Of a stretch of DNA of 16,136 bases, positions 14,776 through 16,136 are shown piece after piece; within the stretch, counting starts at the first letter, position 1, and every line of letters begins with the position of its first letter. The notes under the pieces were generated by a model. The model was not told the DNA's origin. It saw only the letters and a list, made by a program, of their open reading frames with translations, and did no database searches. Position numbers and translations under genes: made by a program. Source of the stretch: Candidatus Solibacter sp. (lineage in GTDB: Bacteria; Acidobacteriota; Terriglobia; Bryobacterales; Bryobacteraceae); contig JADGNT010000019.1 in assembly GCA_017883345.1 (NCBI GenBank), positions 1-16,136 on the forward strand, in the 5' to 3' direction.

Positions 14776-14879
14776 CACGAACCTCCACACAACAGATTGA
14801 CCCAGGCTCCCAGACCGATGGCGGGCGCGTAGACAATGGCACGCGTGCGCGAATTTGAGAGCAGCGTGCCGGCCGTCAT
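14775..14879 (-). CDS. Possible 34-codon mini-ORF coupling the membrane-protein gene to cpaB
   Basis: An ATG at 14879 opens a 34-codon frame whose TGA shares one base with the cpaB ATG (TGATG). Its own ATG overlaps the stop of the upstream membrane-protein gene (ATGA). The product starts MTAGTLLSNSRTRAIVYAPA and ends in GLGAWVNLLCGGS, with a mildly hydrophobic second half. I recognise no family. The overlap geometry copies that of the other gene junctions in this operon, which favours real translation, perhaps mainly to carry ribosomes to cpaB. Against it are the weak ribosome-binding site (GGGGGT) and the short, unremarkable sequence. It could also be a degenerate remnant of a longer gene interrupted by the repeat upstream. 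Confidence 0.35.
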   Translation of the reverse strand: MTAGTLLSNSRTRAIVYAPAIGLGAWVNLLCGGS

Positions 14880-16136
14880 GGCAGGACCCCCGCCCAATGC
14901 CACTTATTACAGCGTTTCACAAATACAGTCTCGTACTTCGAAGCGATCGCTCCCGACCCAGAGGGTACCCGGGCGCGGCTCTGATCGGAGCCGCGCGCGT
15001 AAGCAAGCGGCATGCCGATGTGGGGCGGACCCCCGCTCCTGGGGTCCCCACTGGGGACGGCGCCCCCGCCGGCTTGCGCCGTCCGGATGAAGCTGATTTC
15101 GCTGGCGAGAAGCGGGTCCAGGGGGACCGGCGCGGACCCGGGGGTCCGCCTCACATCGCGCGCGTAGAGCACCGCCACCGAATCCCGATACACCCGCCGC
15201 CATCCGGGTTCGCGGTCGAGCGCCGTGCTCAGGGCCCAGTCGTGCGGCAATAGCGCCAGGTCAAATTGGTAGCGGTCCAGCACTTCGCGCCAGGAACTCT
15301 CGCCCGTGAGCAGCTTGCGGTAGTCCGACCCGATTGCCGGACCGAAGAAATCGCTGCGCCCGTCGAAGAAGACGCGCTGTTCGGGATACAGGCGGTAAAT
15401 CAGGTAGTCGGCCCATTGGTCGCTGGTCAGGATGCGTGGCATGGCAGCCGGGGGCGTGAGTTGTTCGAGGTTCCGTTCCACCGCCCGCACCGGAAATACC
15501 GTGTCCGGGAAGCCGGCGCCGGGCACGGCCAGCATCACAACCGCGGCCGAGAGCGGCAGCCAGAGGCTGGCCCGCGGACGCCGCCCGTATTCCTGCGCCA
15601 GTTCCCAGAAGATGCGCAGCGGGGCGCGAGGGCTGGCGCGCGACGCCAGGCGCGCCCAATACGCCGCGGCGCCCGAGGCCAATACGGGCGCGGCCGCAAT
15701 CGCGAAGAACGGCACGTGGCGCGCCGAACGCAGCGCCAGAAATCCCCAAACCAGCACCAGCAGGGCGTCAAAACGGTCGGCTTGCGGCGCGAGCGCCACC
15801 GTTGCCAGCAGCAGCAGGGCGAACACGATCATGCCCTCGGAGCGGATCTGGGGAGACTGGAACTCCTGCACATGGTCCATAATCCACGACGAATTCAAGT
15901 AGCGCGCAATGTGCAGGTGCAACTGCCAGCCGTACGGATTCAAGAGGCTGGCCAGGGAGCACAGCGCCGTGAGAGAGCCATAGCGGCGCACTTGGAACCA
16001 GTCGCGCTGCGCCGCACAGAGCACCAGCAGAAGCCCGAGCGTGGCCAGCCAGGCCACAAAGCCGGCGTGCAGATTCACCCAGAGCGCGGTCAGCGGCACG
16101 AGCAGCCACACCAGCGGCCCGCGCCGCGAGCGATCT
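14876..16136 (-). CDS. Multi-pass membrane protein of unknown function (5' end outside window)
   Basis: The frame is open from the right edge to TGA at 14876-14878, giving 419 residues of a protein whose start is missing. The first half has about eight hydrophobic segments (for example VPLTALWVNLHAGFVAWLAT, MIVFALLLLATVALA, FFAIAAAPVLASGAAAYW, LPLSAAVVMLAVPGAG) and the loop motif LNPYGWQLHLHIARYLNSSW. A soluble domain follows with LTSDQWADYLIYRL, FFDGRSDFFGP and FDLALLPHDW. This layout resembles glycosyltransferase-C-like bacterial membrane proteins, but no catalytic motif can be assigned. The last ~60 residues (after about 15055) are encoded by a dispersed intergenic repeat and are unlikely to be part of the fold. 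It lies first among the visible Tad-operon genes, but a role in pilus assembly is unproven. Confidence 0.8.
   Translation of the reverse strand, partial: DRSRRGPLVWLLVPLTALWVNLHAGFVAWLATLGLLLVLCAAQRDWFQVRRYGSLTALCSLASLLNPYGWQLHLHIARYLNSSWIMDHVQEFQSPQIRSEGMIVFALLLLATVALAPQADRFDALLVLVWGFLALRSARHVPFFAIAAAPVLASGAAAYWARLASRASPRAPLRIFWELAQEYGRRPRASLWLPLSAAVVMLAVPGAGFPDTVFPVRAVERNLEQLTPPAAMPRILTSDQWADYLIYRLYPEQRVFFDGRSDFFGPAIGSDYRKLLTGESSWREVLDRYQFDLALLPHDWALSTALDREPGWRRVYRDSVAVLYARDVRRTPGSAPVPLDPLLASEISFIRTAQAGGGAVPSGDPRSGGPPHIGMPLAYARGSDQSRARVPSGSGAIASKYETVFVKRCNKWHWAGVLP
14907..15055. repeat. Dispersed palindromic repeat forming the 3' end of the membrane-protein gene
   Basis: The left part (14907-14959) is a copy of the repeat found at 7008-7060. 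Next come a 10-bp palindrome AGCGATCGCT (14942-14951), a perfect 9-bp stem GCGCGGCTC/GAGCCGCGC with loop TGATCG (14973-14996), and a 7-bp stem GGACCCC/GGGGTCC near 15028-15048. Further GGACGGCG/CGCCGTCC pairing extends to about 15084. On the minus strand it reads as MPLAYARGSDQSRARV and similar, a tail I associate with spurious or extended proteins in Solibacter-type genomes. It carries the membrane-protein frame through without a stop. Confidence 0.75.

Overview
The window is GC-rich, about 16 kb, and carries ordinary bacterial chromosomal genes, nearly all on the minus strand. The best guess for the source is an acidobacterium of the Solibacter/Bryobacter type. That is inference from four things: small enzymes beginning with Tat-like RR-x-F-L leaders, a DUF433/DUF5615 pair, a Flp/Tad pilus cluster, and many degenerate palindromic intergenic repeats of a style I associate with that group. 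No search was run, so the taxonomy is tentative. I saw no rRNA, tRNA, CRISPR array, transposase or phage gene.

Layout, left to right. (a) 1-1664: a left-truncated aldo/keto reductase (minus) diverges from a phosphotriesterase-like amidohydrolase (plus, the only plus-strand gene); both have Tat-type N-termini. (b) 1665-2018: a convergent gap with a 32-nt-arm hairpin repeat. (c) 2019-5777: an S41 carboxyl-terminal processing peptidase, a 400-nt spacer full of nested palindromes, then D-Ala-D-Ala ligase and arginase, whose genes overlap by four bases (arginase upstream). (d) 5778-5985: a spacer with a tandem repeat and a large inverted repeat. (e) 5986-9650: a LacI-family regulator, then a Gfo/Idh/MocA dehydrogenase and a xylose-isomerase-like TIM-barrel protein one base apart. 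A sigma70-like promoter and a 14-bp palindrome of LacI-operator type (central CG) precede the TIM-barrel gene. This looks like a regulated sugar or polyol catabolic unit. (f) 9689-10357: a DUF433/DUF5615 toxin-antitoxin-like pair. (g) 10506-16136: a tightly packed minus-strand Tad (Flp pilus) assembly operon. In transcription order it reads: multi-pass membrane protein (truncated at the right edge), 34-codon mini-ORF, cpaB, cpaF/tadA, tadB, tadC, and a 31-residue single-pass membrane mini-protein.

The Tad genes form a chain of overlaps or near-contacts (ATGA, TGATG, ATGA, TGATG, 2-nt gap), so they are probably translated as one coupled unit. CpaB is followed directly by the ATPase, with no secretin (CpaC/RcpA) or CpaE/TadZ gene between them. 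I found no clearly new defence or mobile system. The observations most worth checking are the two unlisted mini-genes in the Tad operon, the dispersed repeat that forms the C-terminal tail of the membrane protein, the predicted LacI operator, and the nested palindromic elements.
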